Shown here piece after piece: positions 11,532 to 20,769 of a stretch of DNA of 64,000 nucleotides; position 1 is the stretch's first letter; each line of letters begins with the position of its first letter. Below the pieces are notes generated by a model. The model was not told the DNA's origin. It worked only from the letters and a program-made list of their open reading frames with translations, and searched no databases. The translations under genes were made by a program, and so were the position numbers. This DNA comes from Humulus lupulus. Lineage: Eukaryota; Streptophyta; Magnoliopsida; Rosales; Cannabaceae. Location of the stretch: the NCBI RefSeq assembly GCF_963169125.1, contig NC_084794.1, positions 223,569,409 through 223,633,408 on the forward strand, in the 5' to 3' direction.

Positions 11532-12033
11532 TATCATATCACATAAACATATAATAACACATATATCTAACCTATTTTCCTTACCAAAAACCGAGATATT
11601 GGAGACAAGAACGAGATTGGAACACTCCTAAAACCAATAGTAAAAACCATGAGATTCTAAAAAAGAGAGATGAAAAGAGAACTAAACCATTAAGATAGAA
11701 ACTTACCGAAAAACCTTAAGTTTCAAGGAACTTAAACACCTAACCAAAAAGCCATAACAATAATGAGTTAGGATCTGAAAGAAAATGGAAGGAAATAAAA
11801 GAACTATGATGGATTAAACTTGAGGATAAGAATACCTTGAATGATTTAGAACTCCGATCTACACCTCGATACCAAAAAGTCACTCTATCTTACTTCCCAA
11901 GTGTTTAGAAAAGCTTAGATTTGGAAAAACTTTTAACCCAAAACCCAAGTGTTTTCTCTCTATAGCAATCTTAGCAGCTTGGATGCTCTGAATAATGCTT
12001 GAATGATGAAAGAAATGACTGAGTACTAGGTCC

Positions 12034-12042
12034 TATTTATAG
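12034..12042 (-). promoter_or_regulatory. TATA box of the Gypsy-3 3' LTR
   Basis: CTATAAATA on the minus strand, at the position equivalent to the box at 19809-19817 in the 5' LTR. Confidence 0.6.
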
Positions 12043-12760
12043 AGTTCAAGGAGTGAAACTAACCCCTTTTTAAATGAATAATAATTGAAAAGATTTGAAT
12101 TTTTGTTTCAACAAATGCCCAAAACTCGGTCAAAAACGTTCAAGAGCAGGTCCAAGTGGTTGGGGGCTGTTTCTAATATAAATCCACAAAGATTAAAAAA
12201 TGACTCCAAGAGTCGATATATCACCCCTACCTATGTCCCGTGCTTTCGTTCGTCCGAAGTCGACGTGTTTTTCGTATCTCCCGTAGGCGACATATCGACC
12301 CCTATAGCTGCAATATATCGACATACACTGATATTTTAAAAATGTTTTTGCACAATTTCAGCATATTTGAAGTTTGTTAAAACAACTTTGATTGAGTAAA
12401 ACGTGATCCTAACAGCTGCTGGAAGGTTCTAGAACTTCTAGATCTATCTTTTATTAAATTATTCATCCAAAATGCTTAAATCCTTAATAAATATGCTTGT
12501 GACAAGTATCACATTCTTATTAATTCTATCTAAACCTTAGGTTATAATAAATAATATTTCTAGGACCAGCTATATTAATCAAACCTTATGTTATAATTAA
12601 TATTTCTAAACTGTAGCTTAAATTTATAAAATCTATAACTGTTTCTATGAGTTTCCAACTAAATCCCAGCTTGAACCAATAACCACAAAAACTAAAATAC
12701 TACAAGCTATTACTATACTACTACTACTACTGCTATCTAGCTACGTAAAATTCCAAGACA

Positions 12761-12780
12761 CTATAATTCTCCCCTACTTA
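12761..12780 (-). other. Polypurine tract of Gypsy-3
   Basis: On the element strand a purine-rich AAGTAGGGGAGAA segment lies just before the 3' LTR and follows the end of the polyprotein, which carries the FRGRN motif common just upstream of the PPT in this group. It primes plus-strand DNA synthesis. Confidence 0.75.
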
Positions 12781-12801
12781 AAAGAATTGCGTCCCCGAAA
12801 T

Positions 12802-13374
12802 TTACTTACCAAACAATTCTGGATATCGTGCTAAGATGTCTTCCTCCAACTCCCACGTTGCCTCATGTTCTGAACTATTACTCCATAGGAACTTGACTAT
12901 TGGAATACTCTTAGGCCATAACTCCTTCATCCCCTTCTCTAGGATGCTAGCGAGTCGTTCCTCCTAACTCAAGTTTTTCCGGAGTGCTATCATTTCATAC
13001 TTGAGGACGTGAGATGGGTCTGACACATATCTACGCAGCATCGAGATGTGAAACACATTGTGGCTATCTGCTAGAGTTGGCGGTAGGGCTAATCTATATG
13101 CAATTGTTCCCACCTTGTCCAATATCTTAAAAGGACCTATAAATCGAGGACAAAGTTTTCCTTTCTTCTCAAACTGCATCACTCCTTTCATAGGAGATAT
13201 CTTTAAGAAGACTTGATCTCCAACTTTGAATTCCACATCTCGCCGCTTGGCATCCGCATAACTTTTCTGTCGGCTCTGAGTAGCGAGCATACGCTTTCTA
13301 ATCAGCACCACGACATCCTGAGCCTCTCTAACAACTTCAGGTCCAAGAAGTTGTTTTCTCCTACCTCGTCTCAA
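12802..13374 (-). pseudogene. Gypsy-3 pol C-terminus: integrase end and chromodomain
   Basis: The minus strand shows the GPY/F-like module (VEFKVGDQVFLKISPMKGV, RFIGPFKILDKVGTIAYRL), DSHNVFHISMLRRYV, then, past an in-frame TAG just after KNLS, a chromodomain ending VKFLWSNSSEHEATWELEED and ARYPELF. In chromoviruses this domain steers integration to heterochromatin. Its presence classifies the element as a chromovirus. The TAG removes the chromodomain from any product. Confidence 0.88.
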
Positions 13375-13399
13375 TGACGGCGATCGACACTTCCTTCCA

Positions 13400-14246
13400 T
13401 AAAGTAACTAATAGGGCGCCATACTGATCGTTGACTGGTAACTATTGTTTTAGGAGAACTCTATAAGTGGTAAATACTTACTCCACGATCCTTTGAAGTC
13501 TAGTACACGAGCGCACAACATATCTTCTAAAATCTGTATGGTACACTCGGACTGACCGTGGTCTGAGGATGAAATGCCATACTAAGACTTAGCTTGGTAC
13601 CCATGGCTTGCTGCAAGCTTCCCCAAAATCTCGATGTAAACACCGATCCTCTATTTGATACTATAGTCTTAGAGATTCCATGCAGTCGTACAATTTCTCG
13701 AACATAAATGTCTGCATATTGGTCTGCAGTGTATGTAGTCTTGACATGCAAGAAGTGAGTTGATTTGGTTAGTCTATCTACCATTACCCAAGCCGAGTCG
13801 TGCTACTTATTTGTTCGTGGTAATCCTGTCACGAAGTCCATGGCTATGTCTTCCCACTTCCATTCTAGAATACTAAGCAGTTGCAATAAGCCTACGGGTC
13901 GCTGATGTTCTGCTTTTACTTGCCGGCATAGAAGACATTTGGACATATATTCCGCTATGTCTTTCTTCATTCCCGGCCACCAATATAGTGCCTTAAGGTC
14001 GTGAGTCATCTTGGTCGACCCCAGGTGAATTGAGTATGGGGTAGTGTGTGCCTCTTCTAAAATCTTCATCTTAATTCCATGGTCATTCGGCACGCATACC
14101 CGATCCTTATATCTCAAGAACCCTTGTCCTAATATAGAGAAATCTATGGCTTTGCCTTCTTTGACTGCAGCCATATGTGTTACTAATGTGCCATCATGCC
14201 TTTGCCCAATACGTATATCTTCTAATAGATTTGACTGGATGGACAA
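13400..14246 (-). pseudogene. Gypsy-3 integrase
   Basis: The HHCC zinc-binding module is visible (HTTPYSIHLGSTKM, then CLLCRQVKAEHQRP, 13890-14060), followed by the catalytic core. The first Asp is in WEDIAMDFVTGLP (about 13820-13850). The second should lie in the IVSDRG motif but reads IVSNRGSVFTSRFW (about 13640-13670), a catalytic Asp-to-Asn change. Sequence after FHPQT loses frame, so the catalytic Glu region is not readable. This stretch is in another frame from the reverse transcriptase upstream and the chromodomain downstream, so at least two frame changes bracket it. Confidence 0.88.
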
Positions 14247-14289
14247 GTTAGCCAGTTGACCAATGACTACTTCTATTCTGGCATTGATC

Positions 14290-14826
14290 AGCTCTTACTG
14301 TAGCGGCTTTTCTATTCCAGATAATGTTGCTAGATTTCCGTAACTCTTCCGACTTAGCGCATCTGCAACTACATTCGCCTTTCCTGGGTGGTATAGGATT
14401 TCGCAGTCATAATCCTTTACTAGTTCTAACCACTTGCGCTGCCTCATATTGAGCTCCTTCTGTGTGAAGAAATACTTTAAGCTCTTGTGGTCAGTATAAA
14501 ACTCACACCGTTCTCCATAAAGATAGTGGTGCTAGATTTTCAATGCAAAGACCACCACTGCCAACTCCATACGTGCGTTGGATAGCGTTGCTTGTATTCC
14601 TTCAGCTGCCTTAAGGCCTAGGCTATCACTTTGTCATTTTGCATCAGCACACAACTTAAACCTTGCTTTGACGCATCATAGTATACAACAAACTTGTCGT
14701 TGGGTGTCAGTACACAAAGTACTGGAGCTGAGCATAGCTTATCCTTGAGCAACTGGAAGCTCTCTTCACATCTATCTGTCCAGTTGAACTTTTCTTGGTT
14801 CTGGGTCAGGTTGGTAAGCAGAGTGG
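14290..14826 (-). pseudogene. Gypsy-3 RNase H domain (degraded)
   Basis: Between reverse transcriptase and integrase the minus strand retains FNWTDRCEESFQLLKDKL, VVYYDASKQGLSCVLMQ (first catalytic Asp) and RQLKEYKQRYPTH before frameshifts and stops take over. This is the Ty3-type RNase H that removes the RNA template. Confidence 0.75.
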
Positions 14827-15640
14827 CTATCTTAAAAATCCTTCTACAAATCTCTGATAATAGCCTGCTAGCCCGAGAAAACTTCTAACTTCTGACGCAT
14901 TCTTAGGTCTTGGCCAATCCTTCACAGCCTCTGCCTTAGCTGGGTCTACAGCAACTCCATCCTTGGAAAATATATGGCCGACGAATGCTACTTGCGAAAG
15001 CCAGAATTCACACTTCTTGAACTTGGCGTAAAGTTGATGCTCCTTCAGTCGCAACATTGTCAATCTTAAATGTTCCTTGTGCTCGACTTCGTCCTTGTCA
15101 ATGAACACTACGACGAATTTGTCCAAGTAATCCTTGAAGACCCGATTCATTAAGTCCATAAATGCGGCTGGAGTGTTGGTAAGACCAAAAGACATAACTA
15201 GAAGCTCGTAAAGTCCACATCAAGTTCTAAAAGCTGTCTTTGGTATATTCTCTTCCCGTACCTTGAGCTGGTGATAACCGGACCATAAATCAATCTTTGA
15301 AAACACAGTCGCTCCTCGGAGTTGATCAAATAAGTCGTCGATTCAGGGTAGCGAGTACTTGTTCTTAATCGTCACCTTGTTCAGCTCACGGTAATCTATA
15401 CACATCCGCATGCTTCCATCCTTCTTCTTCACAAATAGAACTGGTGCTCCCCATGGCAAATGGCTTGGTCTGATGAAACCCAAGTCTAAGAGTTCTTGCA
15501 ACTGCGTCTTTAACTCCTTGAGTTCGGTTGGTGTCATCTGGTATGGTGCCTTTGAGATAGGCTCGATTCCCGGTACTCGTTCGATTGTGAAGTTAATTTC
15601 CCGAGTCGCCGGCAACCCTGGTAAGTCGTCAGGAAATATT
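14827..15640 (-). pseudogene. Gypsy-3 reverse transcriptase
   Basis: Fingers and palm motifs are present: [57 protein letters not shown] (first catalytic Asp) and [20 protein letters not shown]. The catalytic F-I-D-D box reads FID then [11 protein letters not shown], so the second Asp and about five following residues that related elements have (compare Gypsy-5 [12 protein letters not shown] at 43300) are absent. This is an in-frame loss of about 18 bp near 15096. Several stops precede it. The enzyme cannot be active. Confidence 0.92.
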
Positions 15641-15690
15641 TCTAGAAATTCCTTTATAATGCGGACATCTCCAACCTTTAGTGGTGTTTC

Positions 15691-16330
15691 CTATGCCACA
15701 TTTGTGAAACTTGCTAAGAATGTATGACATCCTTTCTCTATCATCCTTTGAGCTTTGAGAGATGAGATAAGTGGTGTCCGTAGTCCTGAAACTTTTCCCA
15801 TAAAACATAGTTTCTGACTGTCAGGAATTTCGAATGTCACTTGCTTACGTCTATAGTTGATGGTTGCGCCATGCCTTGCTAGCCAATCCATGCCTAGTAT
15901 TACGTCGAAGTCTTTGATTTATAGCTTTATCAGGTCTCCTTCTAGTTCTGTGCCTTCAATTTTGATTGGTACATCTCGTACTATTCGTGATGATAAGACT
16001 ACTTCGCCTGAAGGAAATTCTGTCACAAACCAAGTTCTAAATCTTTCACAGGGTTTGTCTAATTTCTCTATCATTCCTAACAAGATATACGCGTGTGTTG
16101 CTCTCGAATCAAACAATACTGAACATATATTATCGAGGATATGAATCTGACCTGTGACCACTTTGTTACTAGCTTCGGCTTCTCACTGGGTTAAGGCAAA
16201 GACTCTGGCTGGAACCATCTTGTTGTCCCTCTTTTCTTCTTGTTTGAGTTGTGGACATTCCTTCTTCTGATGACCTTCCTAGCCACAATTGTAACAACCT
16301 TTGGTGTTTGCACAACACTCCCCAAGATGT
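15691..16330 (-). pseudogene. Gypsy-3 gag zinc knuckle and aspartic protease
   Basis: The end of gag carries CQKRHLGEC and a CCHC knuckle CYNCGxEGHQKKEC, with a stop at x. Protease follows with VLFDSRATHAYI: the active-site D-S-G-A of the family reads D-S-R-A. Then comes DFDVILGMDWLARHGATI (15850-15890), the end of the protease fold leading to reverse transcriptase. Stops lie between these pieces. The same Gly-to-Arg change is seen in Gypsy-5. Confidence 0.85.
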
Positions 16331-17414
16331 CTTTTCTGGCATTTGGAGAATTGCGAGTATTCTACATAACCTGACTTATTATTTCCATTGCTATTCCGTG
16401 CTCTTTTGTCACCATCGGCCTACTTACTATCAGGATGCTTATTCTTCTGGCCATTATTGTTGTGCTGGTGGTTGTTGTTGTGGTTTCGACCATTCGGCAT
16501 CTGATTCTACTGCTTAGGTTCAGACTTGCTGACCTCCTCTTTACTAACATTTGTCTGAAGCCTTTCCACTTCTATAGCAATTTCTAAAGCATCGACATAA
16601 GAAGTGGTTCCAAAATTCGCTAGCTTGACTCCTAGTTCAATCTTTGGTCTGAGTCCTCTGGTGAACTTGGTGACCCTCAAGAAATCAGTTGGGACCAACT
16701 CTGGTGAGAGCTTGGCTAATTGATCGAATTTTCGAGCATACTCAACTATCGTTAAATTGCCTTGCTTCAGACCAGTGAATTCTTCCACCCTCATGGCGAT
16801 GACTGCCAAGTTGTAATACTTCTTGTGAAACAGTTCCACAAATCTAGTCCATGTCATGGTGGCGACGTTGTAAGTTTGCTGTACTAAATCCCACTAGATT
16901 CTGGCATCCTTCTTCAGAAGAGACGAAACGCAAGATATGCGATTCGCGTTGCTGAGGTTCATGTGTGCAAGTATCGGCTCTACATTCCTGAGCCATTCTT
17001 CCGCCTCGAAGGGGTCGGTTGTCCCTTCAAAGTTTGGAGCGTGCTGCTTATGGAAATGCTCGTAAATTGGCTCTATGTACTGAGCTAGATAAGGTGCATA
17101 GTTTGCCATCGGCCATCCCCCATATGGACCACTTGCTGGGGTGCTTGAGCCGCTGGCTGAGGCTGCGGTTGCAGTTGAGGCTGAGACTAGGGATAAGTCT
17201 GAGGCTGTGGCTGAGTCTGTTGTCATTGTTGCTACAACAATTCTTCCACTTGCTGACATAGCCTGACAATCTCAACGGTGTTGTCAATCGAAGGCGGTGA
17301 ATTTATGTTGGCAGCATCATTGGTAGCACATGTTCCTCTTCTTCGAACTGGAAGACCTTCGTTAGTCTCGTTGGCGGCATTGCCGGCTGTACATGCAGAC
17401 CTTCTGAGCGACAT
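16331..17414 (-). pseudogene. Gypsy-3 gag capsid region
   Basis: The probable start MSLRRSACTAG lies at 17414. A frameshift occurs in the Gln-rich stretch near 17240. The capsid then reads YEHFHKQHAPNFEGTTDPFE, AEEWLRNVEPILAHM, ATMTWTRFVELFHKKYYNLA and RKFDQLAKLSPELVPTD, the retrotrans_gag pattern. A stop follows DARI (about 16891). An Asn/His-rich tail precedes the zinc knuckle. Family role: virus-like-particle shell and RNA packaging. Confidence 0.88.
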
Positions 17415-17961
17415 CTTCAGCAAAGTTCTAACAGTCGAGAAAAACAAGTTAGAACTTACCCTAATAGGTTGTAAGGCAAAACTTAGTCTAAGAAAACATA
17501 ACTCGGACCTATCAGTTATGATTTCTTATGAAAAATTATGTAAGCCTTCTTTATAATTAGAGTGTGTTTCTATACTTGGAAAATTTAGCCATCTTTGTTA
17601 TTTTCTAAGTCTATTTCTAATCATCCTATATGACTTAATTCTCAAGCTCGAAACTCATTGTTGTTCCAAAGTTAACCATATTGAGGGAGCGTTAGAATCA
17701 GTAAAATTGTTCCCACTACTATGACCCCCTAAACTCTCAATACAGAACCCAGTCCATTGATTTGTATCCACCCTCACTGAACTTAGTCATTATTTATTGA
17801 ATTTATTATTTATTATGATTGTAAAAAAAAATCAAACTCATACATGTCATTCAAAAATAACAATTTATTCATTTGGAAAAAAGTTTTCACTAAGTACAAT
17901 CATAAATGCAAAAATAAATAAAGAAATAAGTAAACTAAACAAAAAAATAACTAGGGTAAAT
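17415..17961. other. Gypsy-3 leader spacer between leader ORF and gag
   Basis: About 550 bp of AT-rich sequence with no coding signal that I can recognise on either strand. Confidence 0.6.
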
Positions 17962-18429
17962 TTAAAAATCAGGATCTTCTACATCTGACCCTTCATCTAG
18001 TATATCATCATCTATTTCTTCATAATCCTCATTATCTTGAGCCTCAAAACTACCTCGGGGAATATTCATCAAGATATTATGATTTTGTTCATTTGTGAAT
18101 TGAAATTCAAACTTAGAGGTGAACCTTAATATAAGAAAATAATATCTCATGGCTACCGGTAAATCATCCTCATCATCTATAGTCTCCCATAATTCTTCTA
18201 ATGTTGAAATTACAGAAGGAAAATCTTTATAAAGCCTAATTACTAGGACATATTGTTCCATAGCTCTCATCATAATTTGCTTAGTAGTTTGAAGGTGAAC
18301 TATCCCCTTGTGAAATAGGATCAATCTTTGAGTGATTCTTTCTAACACTCCTATTGTATTCCTTGGCTCTCTAATCCTTTTCAATGCCTTAATGGCTCAG
18401 ATATCATGATAGGTTAAGGCTCCATCCAT
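17962..18429 (-). CDS. Leader ORF of Gypsy-3, acidic-tailed protein of unknown function
   Basis: Upstream of gag and in the element sense there is an open frame of 140 residues from Met at 18384. The same frame extends upstream across one TGA (18397-18399) to MDGALTYHDI at 18429, for about 155 residues. The body is mixed helical in appearance (for example ERITQRLILFHKG and QIMMRAMEQYVLVIRLYKD), and the last 30 residues are strongly acidic (EDYEEIDDDILDEGSDVEDP). I do not recognise the family. The 140-residue part is free of stops, while gag-pol of the same element has many. It could be a retrotransposon accessory ORF, a captured host exon or chance. Confidence 0.5.
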
Positions 18430-18434
18430 TTTAA

Positions 18435-18501
18435 CTGAAAACATAATGGCTAAAACATTAGCTATTAACATAAACATAATAATCGTAACATAAACACTTA
18501 C
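18435..18501 (-). other. Candidate intron in the Gypsy-3 leader
   Basis: On the element strand a strong donor (GTAAGT at 18496-18501) and acceptor (TTTTCAG ending at 18435) bracket 67 bp directly upstream of the leader ORF. The length is at the short limit for plants. Splicing would bring the PBS-proximal exon to the leader ORF. Confidence 0.35.
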
Positions 18502-18564
18502 ATTGACTGTTAGATCCAAAGCTTGTGCGTGTGTATCAAGGAGAACTTCATGCATATGAACTGT

Positions 18565-18577
18565 GTCTCTGATACCA
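18565..18577 (-). other. Primer-binding site of Gypsy-3 (initiator tRNA-Met type)
   Basis: TGGTATCAGAGAC on the minus strand lies two bases after the 5' LTR and matches the complement of the initiator tRNA-Met 3' end. It fixes the element's orientation. Confidence 0.9.
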
Positions 18578-19808
18578 ACTGTAATGCCCCGACTAATTCT
18601 AGACCTCGGACCATTAAAAACTACCAAACATAACTACTATTTTGGAATACATACATACATAAAATATTAGAACTTTATTAAAAATCCAAAATACTGTACG
18701 AAATACAAAATAAGGTATGGGTACCCATTGTTTAGTACATAAAACATAAAAACATAAACTTTAATCAATCGTTTAAATAATAAATGCGGAAATACATAAA
18801 ACATAAATTAAAAGACTTTAAACAACGCCATCCTTGATCTTCCCGCAGTCCATTCAATCCATCCATCCCCAATACACATGCCAAGCTGCCACGAATCTGT
18901 CCCACCTTCCAAGTTCATTTTCCTGCACCATCTAAAATAAAAGGAATGAGCCTAATGCCCAGCAAGGAAAATCTACCAAAAAAACATATATCATAATCAT
19001 AAGACTATATCATAAAACATATACTATAAAACATATGACGTAAAAACGTATATCATATAGGATTACAATATTAATGGCCATTAACTCATTACCGTGGTAT
19101 GTGATAAAACCATCTAGGTCCTCAGTCTACTAATCGAGGTAGGTTAGATCACAAAATAGTATATGATAACCCATCTAGGTGCTCTATTTACTAATCGAGG
19201 TAGGGTAAATCATAACTCTACTCCACGATAATGATAAAAACCTTGGGGTTTGCTATCTAAGCAGCTATAAACCCCAAGTGACTACAAAACATATTCATAC
19301 ATATAACATATCAACATAACATATCATAACACATATATCTAACCTATTTTCCTTACCAAAAACCGAGATATTGGAGACAAGAATGGGATTGGAACACTCC
19401 TAAAACCAACAGTAAAAACCATGAGTTTCTAAAAAAAAAAAGAGATAAAAAGAGAACTAAACCATTAAGATAGAAACTTACCGAAAAACCTTAAGTTTCA
19501 AGGAACTTAAACACCTAACCAAAAATCCATAGCAATAATGAGTTAGGATCTGAAGGAAAATGGAAGGAAATAAAAGAAATATGATGGATTAAACTTGAGG
19601 ATAAGAATACCTTGAATGATCTAGAACTTCGATCTACACCTTGATGCTGAAAAGTCACTCTATCTTACTTCTCAAGTGTGTAGAAAAACTTAGATTAAGA
19701 AAAGCTTTTAACCCAAAACCTAAGTGTTTTCTCTCTAGAGTAATCTTAGCAGCTTGGATGCTCTGAAGAATGCTTGATTGATGAATGAAATGGCTGAGTA
19801 CTAGGTCC

Positions 19809-19817
19809 TATTTATAG
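19809..19817 (-). promoter_or_regulatory. TATA box of the Gypsy-3 5' LTR
   Basis: CTATAAATA on the element strand, about 650 bp from the truncated LTR end, with transcription expected toward lower coordinates. Confidence 0.65.
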
Positions 19818-20000
19818 AGTTCAAGGAGTAAAACTAACCCCTTTTAAAATGAATAAAATAAATGAATAATAATTGAAAAGAGATGAATTTTCATTTGAAC
19901 AGATGCCCAGAACTCGTTCAAAAACATTCAAGAGCAGGTCCAAGTGGTTGGGGGCTATTTCTAATTTAAATCCACAAAGATTTAAAAATGGCTCCAGGAG

Positions 20001-20131
20001 CTGATATATCGTCTACCCTAGGCGATATATCGCCCCTACCTATGTCCCGTGCTTTCGTTCGTACGAAGTCAATGTGTTTTCCATATCTCCCATAGGCGAC
20101 ATATTGGCCCCTATAGCTGCGATATATTGGC
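20001..20131. promoter_or_regulatory. Cluster of GCGATATATCGC palindromic boxes in Gypsy-3 U3
   Basis: Four related boxes lie 190-320 bp upstream of the TATA box on the element strand: TGATATATCG (20002), a perfect 14-bp palindrome GGCGATATATCGCC (20021-20034), GGCGACATATTGGC (20095-20108) and GCGATATATTGGC (20119-20131). The other LTR keeps three derivatives at about 12213-12322. Repetition and symmetry suggest protein-binding sites, but no binding protein is known to me. Confidence 0.5.
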
Positions 20132-20466
20132 ATACGCTGATATTTTAAACACGTTTTTGCACACTTTCAACATATTTGAAGCTTGTAAAAACAAATTTGA
20201 CTGAGTAAAACATTATCCTAATTGCTGCTGGAAGGTTTTAGAGCTTCTAGATCTATCTTTTATTAACTTATTAATCCAAAATGCTTAAATCCTTAATAAA
20301 CATGCTTGTGACAAGTGTCACGTTCTTATTAATTCTATCTAAACCTTATGTATTAATAAATAATATATCTAGGACCAGCTATATTAATCAAACCTTATGT
20401 TATAATTAATATTTCTAAACTATAGGTTAAACTTATAAAATCTATAACTGTTTCTATGAGTTTCCA

Positions 20467-20769
20467 GCTGCTGCTGCTGCTGCTTCTATTACCCCTGGTC
20501 CTGACATGAGGGATCATAACCCTCGAGATGGTCGCCAGGGCGGCAATGAGGTCTGGAGAAGTTATCCAGTAAGTGCCAAGTGTAGGAGACACCATTTAGG
20601 AGAATGTCGAACAAAGGCATGCTTTCTATGTGGGATAATTGGGCACATCATGAAGGATTGCCCAAAATCGAAGAAAGAAGAACCAAGGAGTACAGATAGC
20701 TCGACCCCAGCTCGAGTGTCCGTCTCGACGCAGTTAGAGCCTGCGGCTGGTTCCTCAAAGGCAGCAGGT
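20467..20769 (+). pseudogene. Gypsy-2 gag, C-terminal part with zinc knuckle
   Basis: After Gypsy-3 the Gypsy-2 gag frame resumes with six Ala codons (GCT repeat), then RDGRQGG, CRRHHLGEC and a complete CCHC knuckle CFLCGIIGHIMKDC. The alignment partner is Gypsy-5 gag at 42010-42160. About 190 residues between WEEF (10075) and this point are lost. The stop at 20770 falls shortly before the expected protease. Confidence 0.88.

Larger units (their letters stand above)
10081..12760 (-). repeat. Gypsy-3 3' LTR (contains a MITE)
   Basis: In the window it begins TGTAATGCCCCGACTAATTC and ends ATTCCAAGACA; on the element strand it therefore starts TGTCTTGG and ends GGCATTACA. It is collinear with 18580-20466 except for the 779-bp MITE at 10753-11531, a repeat unit near 19130-19200 present only in the other copy, and about 100 bp at the outer end that survive only here. 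Confidence 0.92.
10081..20466 (-). mobile_element. Gypsy-3: Ty3/gypsy chromovirus-type element inserted in Gypsy-2 gag
   Basis: This is a minus-strand LTR retrotransposon. Its 5' LTR is at 18580-20466, PBS at 18565-18577, a leader with its own ORF at 17962-18429, gag-pol at 12802-17414, a PPT at 12761-12780 and a 3' LTR at 10081-12760. Domain order in the element sense is gag, protease, reverse transcriptase, RNase H, integrase, chromodomain. The outer end of the 5' LTR is missing together with part of the host gag, so no target duplication can be read. A MITE lies inside the 3' LTR. Several stops and two compensating frame changes inactivate it. Confidence 0.92.
18580..20466 (-). repeat. Gypsy-3 5' LTR (outer end truncated)
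   Basis: It matches 10081-12760 from TGTAATGCCCCGAC to TTTCTATGAGTTTCCA at 20466, where sequence switches to Gypsy-2 gag. About 100 bp of outer LTR are missing. It has no MITE, giving the empty site. It carries a duplicated CATCTAGGTxCTCT unit near 19110-19200. Confidence 0.92.

Noticed and set aside
16362..16550. 62-codon Thr-rich minus-strand ORF
   Set aside because: Out-of-phase reading of the Asn/His-rich gag tail of Gypsy-3.
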